Origin: Actinomadura hallensis
Lineage (GTDB): Bacteria > Actinomycetota > Actinomycetes > Streptosporangiales > Streptosporangiaceae
Reading direction: 5' to 3'
Assembly (NCBI RefSeq): GCF_006716765.1
Contig: NZ_VFPO01000001.1
Location: 4,588,001-4,652,000 of the forward strand
DNA length: 64,000 nt
Shown here: in pieces, positions 15,114 to 22,430 of the stretch
Layout of the letters: each line of letters starts with the position of its first letter
How positions within the stretch are numbered: the stretch's first letter is position 1
Notes under the pieces: generated by a model
Told to the model about the DNA's origin: nothing
Databases searched by the model: none
The model's input: only the letters and a program-made list of their open reading frames with translations
Translations under genes and position numbers: made by a program

Positions 15114-15302
15114 GTGGAGGTCTCGGTCCCTGTGGTGGTGATCCTCGGCGCGGTGGTGTGGGTCGCGTGGCGGTACATGGGGCTTCGAGGCTGGCACATC
15201 GTGGTGTGCCTGCTGTTCGGGTTCTTCCTCGCCGCGACCAGTGTCGCGCCGGAGATTCGCCGGCTGGTGTCGCTCCTGGTCCAGTCGGTTTCTCAGCACT
15301 GA
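15114..15302 (+). CDS. Small membrane protein, 62 aa (Spd-like position)
   Basis: Starts at GTG 15114. It has two predicted membrane segments, VPVVVILGAVVWVAWRYMG and WHIVVCLLFGFFLAATSVA, then a short amphipathic end (EIRRLVSLLVQSVSQH). It lies in the run of small genes before the translocase. In pIJ101- and pSAM2-type elements small hydrophobic proteins at this place help spread plasmid DNA through the mycelium; this is an analogy, not homology. Confidence 0.6.
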   Translation: MEVSVPVVVILGAVVWVAWRYMGLRGWHIVVCLLFGFFLAATSVAPEIRRLVSLLVQSVSQH

Positions 15303-15332
15303 CGTCCCCTCACCGAAAGGAGGGATGCCCTG

Positions 15333-15677
15333 GTGCCTGATACGCCCCCGCACGTCAAGGTCAACGTTCAGGAGGTCCGTACGCGCAACCTCGCCGCGCG
15401 TGAAATCGTCTCGAATCTGTCCGCCGCGATGCCGTCCATCGAGGACTTGTGGCTTCGCCTGTACGCCGCACTCGCCGACGTTCCCGCACTGGTTTCGGAG
15501 ATCACGCGGCTTGCGTCCGTTCTGGCCAAGGTGCGACGCGACCGCGCGAACCTGGTGGCCGCTGGACGCGCCAGCCTCAAGGCCGAACGGGACGCCGAAC
15601 CCGACCCGCTCTACTACCTGCGCGACGAACTACGCGCGCAAGGGCACCTTCCCCCGGACACGTGGGGGCGCGCATGA
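15333..15677 (+). CDS. Small helical protein upstream of traB, 114 aa
   Basis: Starts at GTG 15333 and overlaps the traB start (ATGA at 15674). The protein is helical throughout (RTRNLAAREIVSNLSAAMPS, ITRLASVLAKVRRDRANLVA) and ends in a conserved-looking motif, DPLYYLRDELRAQGHLPP. No family is recognised. Coupling to traB makes a transfer-related role likely. Confidence 0.65.
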   Translation: MPDTPPHVKVNVQEVRTRNLAAREIVSNLSAAMPSIEDLWLRLYAALADVPALVSEITRLASVLAKVRRDRANLVAAGRASLKAERDAEPDPLYYLRDELRAQGHLPPDTWGRA

Positions 15678-17455
15678 GCCGCACACGTCAGATGCGCCGG
15701 CATGCCCACAAGATGCGTCGCCATGGCCTTCAGCCCGTGGTCATCATCGACCGTGACGACAAGTTTCCGGACGTGGCCGCTGTGCTCGTCGCGCGGGCCC
15801 TGTGGCGGTACCGCTCCGAACTGGCACCGGTCTATCTGGTGGCCGTCCTCGCCATCTCTGGGGCCGTTCTGCACGTCGTGCACCCGGAATGGTGGCCGTG
15901 GCTGCTGGGGGCCGCGACGGTGGCCGCCTGGGCATTGGCCATATTCGGGGAACGGGTCGGCCTCGTCCGGCGAATCGAACGGCTCTATGCCGCCGCCGTC
16001 ACCATGAGCGGCGGTGCATGGCTGACTGCCGCTACCGCGCTGGGCGTGACGTTCCAGCCGCTCCCCCAAATCCTCGTATGCGGCGGTTCCGTGCTCGCCG
16101 TGCCGTGGTGGGCGCACCGGAGAAGGCGCGCCAAGGTGCGCGTCGATCGGCAGATAGCCGCGTGGCCGGAAATCGCCCAAGCGGTCGGGCTTCCCGGATC
16201 ACGCGCGCAATCCGCGGTGGCCGACGTATGGGGATGGCGCGCACGCTTCGCTCTCGCACGCGGCCAGACCATCCAGGACGTCATGGCCAAGATCCCCGCT
16301 ATCGAGTCGGCTCTCGGGACGTTCCGGGGCGCTGTGCGGGTCTCTCCGACGCGCGACGAGAAAGCCAACCGGTTCGAACTCCGGGTACTCGACACCGACC
16401 CGCACGCCGACGCCATCCCATGGCCTGGACCGTCCGTATCGTCCATTACCGAGCCGATCGACCTGGGCCCCTTCGAGGACGCCACGAGCGCGCGTGTTCT
16501 GCTGCTGCGCCGTCACGGCCTCATCGGAGGCGTGGCCGGTTCGGGGAAGAGCGGCGGCATCAACGTCCTGATGGGCAACCTCAGCGCATGCCGCGACGTG
16601 GTCATCTGGGCCATCGACCTTAAGCGCGGGATGGAGTTGCAGCCCTGGGCGTCCTGCATTGACCGCCTCGCCACCACACCGGAGCAAGCCCAAGCCATGC
16701 TGCGCGACGCCGTCACCGTCCTGGAGGCGCGCGCCGAATGGCTCACAGCCAACGGACGGCGCATATGGGATCCGACCCCAGAACTCCCCGCGCTCATCAT
16801 CGTCGTAGACGAGTACGCCGAACTCGCCGACGACGCACCCGACGCCGCCGGCGACACGGACTCGATCGCACGACGAGGACGCGCAGTCGCCGTCACCCTC
16901 GTAGCGGCCACTCAGCGCCCCACGCAAAAGGCCATGGGCAAGGGTGCCGTCCGGTCTCAGATGGACGTCCGGGTGAGCTTCCGCGTCCGGGAGCGCAAGG
17001 ACGTCGATCTCATCCTTGGGCAAGGGATGCTCAACGCCGGGTGGCATGCCCACACCCTCAACGCACCCGGCAAGTTCCTGCTCTCCGCCCCCGAACACGA
17101 CACGCCCAGGCGCGGCCGCGCCTACCTCCTCACCGATGCCACCGTGGCGGAGACGGCGGAGCGTCACGCGTCCATCCGTCCCGCGCTGGACGAGGTCTCC
17201 CGGCGTGCCCTGGACGAGGCGCGTCAGACCGCGCCGTCCGTCCCTGTGACGCCGTCCCGCGACGACCGCGCCGAGACGGCGCTGACTGAGGCTTTGCAGG
17301 GCGCTCCCGATGAAGGGCTCCCCGTCGCACACCTCATGATGCTCACCCAGATGAGTCGTCCAACCCTCTACCGGCGTCTCGCCGAGCTGGTGAAGGCCGG
17401 CCACGCCGTCCAAGTCGGGCGAGGCCGCTACAAGGCGGCCGATCACGCCCGGTAG
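15674..17455 (+). CDS. traB: TraB/FtsK-type conjugative DNA translocase
   Basis: A 593-residue FtsK/SpoIIIE-family ATPase, the single protein that moves double-stranded DNA between hyphae in AICEs and Streptomyces plasmids. The N-terminal 130 residues contain about four membrane segments (PVYLVAVLAISGAVLHVV, WLLGAATVAAWALAIFG and two more). The motor has Walker A GVAGSGKS at about 287-294 and Walker B ALIIVVDEYAEL at about 373. The last 60 residues form a winged helix (LMMLTQMSRPTLYRRLAELVKAG) corresponding to the gamma domain that recognises clt repeats. It follows the small Spd-like genes and precedes xis and int. Confidence 0.92.
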   Translation: MSRTRQMRRHAHKMRRHGLQPVVIIDRDDKFPDVAAVLVARALWRYRSELAPVYLVAVLAISGAVLHVVHPEWWPWLLGAATVAAWALAIFGERVGLVRRIERLYAAAVTMSGGAWLTAATALGVTFQPLPQILVCGGSVLAVPWWAHRRRRAKVRVDRQIAAWPEIAQAVGLPGSRAQSAVADVWGWRARFALARGQTIQDVMAKIPAIESALGTFRGAVRVSPTRDEKANRFELRVLDTDPHADAIPWPGPSVSSITEPIDLGPFEDATSARVLLLRRHGLIGGVAGSGKSGGINVLMGNLSACRDVVIWAIDLKRGMELQPWASCIDRLATTPEQAQAMLRDAVTVLEARAEWLTANGRRIWDPTPELPALIIVVDEYAELADDAPDAAGDTDSIARRGRAVAVTLVAATQRPTQKAMGKGAVRSQMDVRVSFRVRERKDVDLILGQGMLNAGWHAHTLNAPGKFLLSAPEHDTPRRGRAYLLTDATVAETAERHASIRPALDEVSRRALDEARQTAPSVPVTPSRDDRAETALTEALQGAPDEGLPVAHLMMLTQMSRPTLYRRLAELVKAGHAVQVGRGRYKAADHAR

Positions 17456-17615
17456 TCGTCTCACCGTCTCATCTCACGCGCGTGCGCCTGCACGTATGGC
17501 GGCCGAGACGACCGTGAGACGAGACGGAGACGAACACCCGACGCGACCAAGGAGATGATCACCGACCCACACACGCACAGGCCCGGACCACCGGGCGAGA
17601 GGAGGTGGTGTCCCC

Positions 17616-17801
17616 GTGCAGGCGTACACCGTCGAGCAAGTGGCCGAGATCCTCAACATCGGACGCGACAAGGTCTACTTCCTGATCCGCACCGGCCAAC
17701 TCCGCAGCATCAAGATCGGCAAGCTGCGCCGCATCACTGACCGGCACCTCGCCGAGTTCGTCACCTCCCTGGAAGAGCCCTCCCTCGAAGAGGCCCGCTG
17801 A
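17616..17801 (+). CDS. xis: Excisionase / HTH_17 protein
   Basis: A 61-residue MerR-like winged-helix protein starting at GTG 17616, with GAGGAGGTGG upstream. The motif YTVEQVAEILNIGRDKVYFL and the following RTGQLRSIKIGKLRRI are typical of AICE excisionases, which direct the integrase toward excision. It lies 120 bp before int. The short acidic C-terminus (SLEEPSLEEAR) is usual. Regulation may be shared with int through the tandem 10-bp repeats between them. Confidence 0.88.
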   Translation: MQAYTVEQVAEILNIGRDKVYFLIRTGQLRSIKIGKLRRITDRHLAEFVTSLEEPSLEEAR

Positions 17802-17855
17802 CCGCAGGAGGGACGTCCATCGGACACCACGTCCGCAAGCGGACCCTCCAATTCG

Positions 17856-17875
17856 GGGACGTCTAGGGACGTCTT
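17856..17875 (+). promoter_or_regulatory. Tandem 10-bp operator upstream of integrase
   Basis: GGGACGTCTA and GGGACGTCTT stand head to tail, 46-65 bp before the integrase start. They match the perfect tandem in the promoter of XRE copy 1 in 19 of 20 bases on the transcribed orientation of each gene. Confidence 0.75.
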
Positions 17876-17920
17876 GAGCTACCGTCGGCTGTGACCTCGA
17901 TCGATACGAGGAGGGATCCG

Positions 17921-19051
17921 TTGGCAAAGATCCTGATCGGCACGCACGAGGGATCGATCTACGAGGAGGGCGACGGATACACCGGCGCGCTCTCACTCGG
18001 GTTCGGCCCGGACGGCAAGCGCAAGCGGCTCAAGAGGAAGGGGCGCACCAAGGCAGAGGTCAAGAACAAGCTCAGAGAAGCCGTCGAAGAACTGGACAGG
18101 GGCGTCAAGACAGACCGCAACTACTTCGTCCGCGACGCCGTAGAGGACTGGCTCACCGCGTTCGCCAGGTCCGGCAAGTCACCGAAGACCCAGGAGGTCT
18201 ACCGCTCTCTCGCCGATCATCAACTCATCCCATTCATCGGACGAACGCGACTCAAAGAACTCACGGCCGACGACGTCGAGAAATGGCTCAACGGCAGAGC
18301 CGAACACCTCACCTCGTCCTCTCTAAGCATCGTCCACAGCATCCTCAAGAGGTCGATCCGCAGAGCGGAGCGCCATGACCGCATCGGCCGCAACGTCGCC
18401 GAACTCGTCGACACACCGGACGGCAAGCCCGCCCGCAAGTCACGCTCACTGAGCCTGCAACAGGCGAGAGCCCTACTTGAAGAAGCAGGCAAACCTGGAC
18501 ACCGGTTCGGCGCATACGTCGTTCTAGCGATCCTTTCAGGGCTTCGCACGGAAGAACTCCGCACTCTCAGGTGGAGTGACGTCGACCTCGACAGGGCGAC
18601 CGTCTACGTCCTACGCGCCGACCGCCACAAGGGCGAGACCAAGACGACGCTGAGCCGTCGCGGCCTAGGCATCGCAGACATGGCCGTGGACGCACTCCGC
18701 GCCCACAGGACGAGGCAGGCAGCCGAGAAGCTCAAGGCCGGCGAGGCATACCAGGACAACGGCCTCGTCTTCTGCCACGAGGACGGGCGTCCCTACACCG
18801 CGCAACATGTCCGCCACCGGTTCCGCAAGATCCTCAAAGCGGCCGGCCTGGACCCCGCCGAGTGGTGCCCCCGAGAACTGCGGCACACGTTCGTGTCCAT
18901 CATGAGCGACCACGACGTCCCCATAGAGAAGATCAGCATCCTCGTGGGCCACTCCAGCACGAAGATCACCGAGACCGTCTACCGCCACCAGCTCAGGCCC
19001 GAGATCCGCGACGGGGCCGAGCACATGAACGACATCTTCAAGTCCGCGTAG
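17921..19051 (+). CDS. int: Tyrosine-type site-specific integrase
   Basis: A 376-residue phage-type integrase. TTG 17921 is chosen because GAGGAGGG lies 6 bp upstream; an in-frame GTG at 17891 lacks one. Residues 1-60 form the small beta-rich arm-binding domain (GSIYEEGDGYTGALSLGFGP), and 65-160 the SAM-like core-binding domain. The catalytic domain shows arginine in GLRTEELRTLRW (about 207), HTF in RELRHTFVSIMSD (about 319), the second histidine in VGHSS, and the tyrosine nucleophile in ETVYRHQ (about 353). The stop is 86 bp from attR, with two arm-like repeats between. It catalyses insertion and excision of the element. Confidence 0.95.
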   Translation: MAKILIGTHEGSIYEEGDGYTGALSLGFGPDGKRKRLKRKGRTKAEVKNKLREAVEELDRGVKTDRNYFVRDAVEDWLTAFARSGKSPKTQEVYRSLADHQLIPFIGRTRLKELTADDVEKWLNGRAEHLTSSSLSIVHSILKRSIRRAERHDRIGRNVAELVDTPDGKPARKSRSLSLQQARALLEEAGKPGHRFGAYVVLAILSGLRTEELRTLRWSDVDLDRATVYVLRADRHKGETKTTLSRRGLGIADMAVDALRAHRTRQAAEKLKAGEAYQDNGLVFCHEDGRPYTAQHVRHRFRKILKAAGLDPAEWCPRELRHTFVSIMSDHDVPIEKISILVGHSSTKITETVYRHQLRPEIRDGAEHMNDIFKSA

Positions 19052-19056
19052 GCGAG

Positions 19057-19077
19057 TTGGCTCCCGACTTGGCTCCC
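19057..19077 (+). promoter_or_regulatory. Candidate integrase arm-type sites, right end
   Basis: Two exact TTGGCTCCC nonamers start at 19057 and 19069, between the integrase stop and attR. They match those inside the left end at 6469-6498. Confidence 0.55.
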
Positions 19078-19136
19078 CCCAGCTTCAGACGACGCAACGC
19101 ACAGCCGCTACGTGGATCAACGCAGATCCGGCACTG

Positions 19137-19175
19137 AGCCTCACTTAGGGAACCCCTGAGCCACCCTTATTCAGA
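19137..19175 (+). repeat. attR core of the AICE
   Basis: Matches attL (6311-6349) in 38 of 39 bases. The chromosomal DNA to its right stays similar, with gaps, to the element DNA right of attL up to about 19249 (shared TTCACCTGCG and GGTCCAGGG blocks). No gene is recognised at the junction, so the natural target remains unidentified. Confidence 0.85.
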
Positions 19176-19398
19176 AGCTCGGTGGCGGCATTTCGGGAAG
19201 GCGTTCACCTGCGGAAACCGGTTGAGAGGTCCAGGGAACCGTCCGCCATGATCAGCCGGGGCCGGACCAACCGCACCGGGACGACTTCCGGGCGAGGGTG
19301 CGGGGCGGAGTTGACCGAAGCCTCTTCACCACGTTACGTGTCGACCAAGTGACCCTGGGTAGTCATACGGCGAAGGTCGGACACACCTGGAGGAAGAG

Positions 19399-19881
19399 AT
19401 GCATGTAGGGGTAAAGATCGGCATCGGCCTCGCGGCCGCGGCTCTGGCCGGTGGCGCGGTCAGCGGTGGTGCGGTCGCCTCCGCCTCGCAGCCGCCGCCC
19501 GTCCCGGGGCTGCAGCAGCAGGGCATCGCCGATCCTCGGCCTTGGCAGGAGGAAGGGCACGGACCCGGAGCCATCCACGTCGGCCCGGCGGGCGCCGCCA
19601 AGGCGATGAGCCGACTGCAGCAGCGCGGCCTTCAGCGCGCCCGCTGGTGCCACGGGACGGTCCTCCCGCTGAACGGGCTCAACGTCCGGTCGGGGCCGGG
19701 AACGGGCTACCCGGTGGTCGGGGCCCTGCCCCGCGGTGCTCACGTCACGACGAACTGGGACAGCATCCAGCGCTGGAACGGGTACCTGTGGGTGCGGCTC
19801 CGGAACAGCAACTACTGGATCGCCGACTACAAGATCGGCCACGGCAACGGCAAGTGGTACGTCAGGTACAGCAACTGCTGA
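19399..19881 (+). CDS. Secreted SH3-like domain protein
   Basis: A 160-residue exported protein with GGAGGA before ATG 19399. Residues 1-30 form a Sec signal peptide (KIGIGLAAAALAGGAVSGGA, cleavage near VASASQ). A linker of about 60 residues follows. The C-terminal part is a bacterial SH3 domain: LNGLNVRSGPGTGYPVVGAL, WDSIQRWNGYLWVRL, SNYWIADYKI. Such domains often bind peptidoglycan or modulate wall enzymes. No catalytic domain is attached. It is the first chromosomal gene right of the element and ends in its own strong terminator. Confidence 0.85.
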   Translation: MHVGVKIGIGLAAAALAGGAVSGGAVASASQPPPVPGLQQQGIADPRPWQEEGHGPGAIHVGPAGAAKAMSRLQQRGLQRARWCHGTVLPLNGLNVRSGPGTGYPVVGALPRGAHVTTNWDSIQRWNGYLWVRLRNSNYWIADYKIGHGNGKWYVRYSNC

Positions 19882-19896
19882 CCCGTTCGTCTTCTC

Positions 19897-19928
19897 GGCC
19901 CCGCCCCATCGACCGATGGGGCGGGGCC
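19897..19928. terminator. GC-rich hairpin terminator
   Basis: A 14-bp perfect stem, GGCCCCGCCCCATC (19897-19910) and GATGGGGCGGGGCC (19915-19928), with loop GACC. It lies between the convergent SH3-protein gene and the small membrane protein gene. Confidence 0.9.
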
Positions 19929-19940
19929 CTCTCCGTCGCG

Positions 19941-20129
19941 CTATCGCCCGGGGCCGGGCACCGGGACTCCCGGAAGCACATAGGAGCTCGGGGCGGTGGG
20001 GATGTTGCCGCTCGCACGGATCGCGAGGACGGCGATGAGGGCCGCGACGACGAGGCCGACGACGCCGACGAGGCCGGCGGCGACGTACTGGGAGCGCCGG
20101 GGCTCGTACGGGGAGCGGGGACGCTTCAT
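19941..20129 (-). CDS. Small single-span membrane protein, 62 aa
   Basis: Starts at ATG 20129. It has a basic N-terminus (KRPRSPYEPRRSQ), one membrane helix (VAAGLVGVVGLVVAALIAVLA) and a short outer tail (NIPTAPSSYVLPG). No family is recognised. A perfect-spaced 11-bp tandem repeat 42-63 bp upstream looks like a response-regulator site, and a two-component system is encoded just beyond, so it may be the regulon's small output protein. Confidence 0.6.
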   Translation of the reverse strand: MKRPRSPYEPRRSQYVAAGLVGVVGLVVAALIAVLAIRASGNIPTAPSSYVLPGVPVPGPGR

Positions 20130-20170
20130 GGCCGCCAGGCTAGAGCCGCGCCACGCCGCCCTCAGAGCCT

Positions 20171-20192
20171 CTTAAGCCGTACTTAAGCCGCA
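20171..20192. promoter_or_regulatory. 11-bp tandem direct repeat, OmpR/PhoB-type response-regulator site
   Basis: CTTAAGCCGTA and CTTAAGCCGCA stand head to tail. An 11-bp period is diagnostic of OmpR/PhoB-family dimers binding one face of the helix. The site lies between the small membrane gene (start 20129) and the histidine kinase/response regulator genes. Confidence 0.65.
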
Positions 20193-20239
20193 CATCAGCC
20201 ACCGCAGAGCGTCTGGACTGACGGGAGGACGAACCCCGG

Positions 20240-20375
20240 CCACGCACGCGAGCGCGTGACCTGACGGCGGGGCGAAGCCGAAGGCGAGCGCCACCGGGAA
20301 GATCGCGAAGCGATGCCGCGCTCGCACAGGGCAGGTCACGAAGCGAGCCGCCAGGCGAGCGAAGTGGGCCTGGCC
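20240..20375. repeat. Intergenic palindromic GCGAAGCGA-type repeat
   Basis: Dense short inverted motifs (CGCGAGCGCG, GCGAAGCGA, CACGAAGCGAG, GCGAGCGAAG) run through the gap downstream of the kinase gene. Similar motifs (TCGCTTCGCTCGTCACCTGCC) occur at 47770-47800, so this may be a dispersed intergenic repeat family of the genome. No gene is seen here. Confidence 0.4.
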
Positions 20376-20385
20376 TGCGAAAAAC

Positions 20386-21720
20386 TCAGCGGCGGCGGCG
20401 GACGAGGCGGCGGGAGCGCCGCGGGGGCGGCAGGTACTTGGTGCGGAACCACATCTGCACCTGGGCGCCGCCGAGGACGCTGCGGTGGATGCGCAGGTAG
20501 CCGCCCGTGGACTCGGCGGCTCGGCGGGCGATGTCCAGGCCGAGGCCGGTGGAGCCTCCGCCGCTGCTGCCGCGTTTCAGCGCGGCGTCCGGGTCGGAGA
20601 TGCCGGGCCCGGCGTCGGCGACGAGGATACCGGTCACGCCCTGGCCCTGGTGGAGGGTGACGGCGAAGCCGGTGCCCTCGGCCGTGTGCCGGAAGATGTT
20701 GCCGAGCAGCGCGTCGACGGCGGCGGCGAGTTCGGTGCCGGACAGCGGCAGCGGGGCGGGGGCGTCGGCGCCGATCAGCTCGCAGGAGCGTCCCTCGTCC
20801 TCGGCGAGGACGGACCAGAACGCGACCCGCTCGCGCAGCACCTGGGCGGCGTCGCAGCTGCCGCGGCCGGTGGGGCGCCGGGCGATCCTGATGATCTGGT
20901 CGACCTCGTGCTCGATGCGGTCGACGGCCTCGCGCGTCTCCTTGGCGACGGGCCCGTCGCCGAGGGCCTCGGCGTTGAGGCGGAGCGCGGCCAGCGGGGT
21001 GCGGAGCCGGTGCGACAGGTCGGCGGCCATCTCCCGTTCGGCCGACAGGAGCTGGACGACGTGGTCGGCCATCGCGTTGAACGCCAGCCCCGCCTCGACC
21101 AGCTCGGGCGGCCCCTCCGGCTCGATGCGCACCGACAGCTTGCCCGCGCCGAACTCGCCGGCGGCCTCGGCGAGCCGGCGGGTGGAGCGGATCATGCGGG
21201 CGCCGAGCCGGTCGGCGACGGCGACGGACCCGGCGACGAGCGCGGCGGCGACGGTCGTCATGACGAGCCACGCCTGCCACACGCCGCGCGACAGGTCCTC
21301 GTCGGGGAGGTAGACCTCGACGACGGCGGTGCGGCCCGCGTCCAGCGACACCGGCTGCAGCAGCGCGTAGCCGCCGTTGACGCGGGCGGTGTAGGAGCGT
21401 CCGCGGCGCCCGGCCTCGGCGAGCTGCTCGGCGCTGGCGCTGAAGTCGCCGTGGCCGTCCTTCGGGACGAGCCCGCCGTCGGGCATGTGCACGGTCATCC
21501 GGCCCGCGGCGCCCGCGGCGGTGCTGGCGACGGCGCGTTCGAGGGCTGCGGGGTCCTCGGTGACGACGAGGACGGGGCCGAGCGCGCTGGCCTGGCGCTC
21601 GGCGGTGGTGAGGGCGCGGTCCCGGGCGATCTCGCGGACGGTCAGGGCCAGCGGGATCAGGAACGCCAGCGCGACCATCGAGGTGACCGCGAGGGAGACC
21701 AGGACGAGCGTCTTCCTCAT
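20386..21720 (-). CDS. Sensor histidine kinase
   Basis: A 444-residue two-component sensor. Membrane segment 1 is at about 5-28 (LVLVSLAVTSMVALAFLIPL), an extracytoplasmic sensor at about 30-140, and membrane segment 2 at about 148-170, followed by a HAMP linker. The HisKA motif is ADLSHRLRTPLAAL. The catalytic domain has the N box (LLGNIFRHTAEG), G1 (DAGPGISDPD) and G2 (GGSTGLGLDIARR). The C-terminus is arginine-rich. Its ATG overlaps the stop of the response regulator gene (TCATGA on the plus strand), so the two are translationally coupled. The signal is unknown; regulation of the neighbouring 62-aa membrane protein and SH3 protein is a reasonable guess. Confidence 0.92.
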   Translation of the reverse strand: MRKTLVLVSLAVTSMVALAFLIPLALTVREIARDRALTTAERQASALGPVLVVTEDPAALERAVASTAAGAAGRMTVHMPDGGLVPKDGHGDFSASAEQLAEAGRRGRSYTARVNGGYALLQPVSLDAGRTAVVEVYLPDEDLSRGVWQAWLVMTTVAAALVAGSVAVADRLGARMIRSTRRLAEAAGEFGAGKLSVRIEPEGPPELVEAGLAFNAMADHVVQLLSAEREMAADLSHRLRTPLAALRLNAEALGDGPVAKETREAVDRIEHEVDQIIRIARRPTGRGSCDAAQVLRERVAFWSVLAEDEGRSCELIGADAPAPLPLSGTELAAAVDALLGNIFRHTAEGTGFAVTLHQGQGVTGILVADAGPGISDPDAALKRGSSGGGSTGLGLDIARRAAESTGGYLRIHRSVLGGAQVQMWFRTKYLPPPRRSRRLVRRRR

Positions 21721-22403
21721 GACCGCGGGTCGGGCTCGGCCAGCCGGACCCCGACGCCCCGCACCGTGTGCAGGTAGCGGGGGTTGGCGGCGGTCTCGCC
21801 GAGCTTGCGGCGCAGCCAGGACAGGTGGACGTCGATGGTCTGGTCGTCGCCGTACGCCTGCCGCCACACCTCCGCGAGGAGTTCGCGGCGCGCCACGACG
21901 CGGCCGGGGCGGGCGGCGAGGTAGGCGAGGAGGTCGAACTCGCGGCGGGTCAGTTCGAGGGGCTTGCCGTCCAGCGCGGCCTCCCGGCGGTCGAGGTCGA
22001 TGTGGAGGCCGCCGACGGTCAGCTCGGCGGTCGGCCCGGACCGCGCGGACCGGCGCAGGACGGCCGCGAGCCGGGCGCTGAGGTGCTCGATGGAGAACGG
22101 TTTTATGAGGTAGTCGTCCGCGCCCGCGTTCAGCAGCCGGACGATCTCGGGCTCGTCGTCGCGCGCCGTCGCGATGATGACGGGGACGTCGGAGATTCCG
22201 CGCAGCATCTTCAGCACTTCCGCGCCGTCGAGGTCGGGCAGCCCCAGATCGAGAACGACGACGTCGGGGGGCGCCTGCGTGACCTCCCGCAGCGCGTCCA
22301 TCGCGGTGCCGACGCTGCGTACGACGTGCGACCGCACGGTCAGTTCCCGAATCAGGGCGGTCCGGACATTCGCGTCATCCTCGACCACCAGAACACTCGC
22401 CAT
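21717..22403 (-). CDS. OmpR/PhoB-family response regulator
   Basis: A 228-residue regulator. The receiver domain has the acidic pocket (VVEDDANV), the phospho-acceptor aspartate in VVVLDLGLPDLDG (about residue 51), a threonine in IIATARDD and the lysine in YLIKPF. The C-terminal winged helix contains LTRREFDLLAYLA, DDQTIDVHLSWLRRKLG and the wing YLHTVRGVGVRL. ATG 22403 is taken as the start: TACGGT lies six bases upstream on the coding strand, as for a leaderless mRNA. Its partner kinase overlaps it downstream. An 11-bp tandem repeat at 20171 is a likely target. Confidence 0.93.
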   Translation of the reverse strand: MASVLVVEDDANVRTALIRELTVRSHVVRSVGTAMDALREVTQAPPDVVVLDLGLPDLDGAEVLKMLRGISDVPVIIATARDDEPEIVRLLNAGADDYLIKPFSIEHLSARLAAVLRRSARSGPTAELTVGGLHIDLDRREAALDGKPLELTRREFDLLAYLAARPGRVVARRELLAEVWRQAYGDDQTIDVHLSWLRRKLGETAANPRYLHTVRGVGVRLAEPDPRS

Positions 22404-22430
22404 GGCGGAACCGTATGCCACCATGTGCCC

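Larger units (their letters stand above)
6311..19175. mobile_element. Integrated actinomycete integrative and conjugative element (AICE), about 12.8 kb
   Basis: The element is delimited by 39-bp direct repeats (6311-6349 and 19137-19175; 38 of 39 bases identical). Inside are the hallmark AICE genes: a tyrosine integrase and excisionase at the right end, a TraB/FtsK-type DNA translocase, a Pif-like Nudix protein, a GntR-type (KorSA-like) repressor, DUF2637 and several tiny membrane proteins of the Spd kind. Candidate integrase arm sites lie just inside both ends. Unlike most AICEs the attachment site is not in a recognisable tRNA gene, and no replication initiator (RepSA, RepAM or prim-pol) is found between traB and xis. 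Two nested insertion sequences occupy 7687-10039. Mobility today is untested. Confidence 0.88.
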
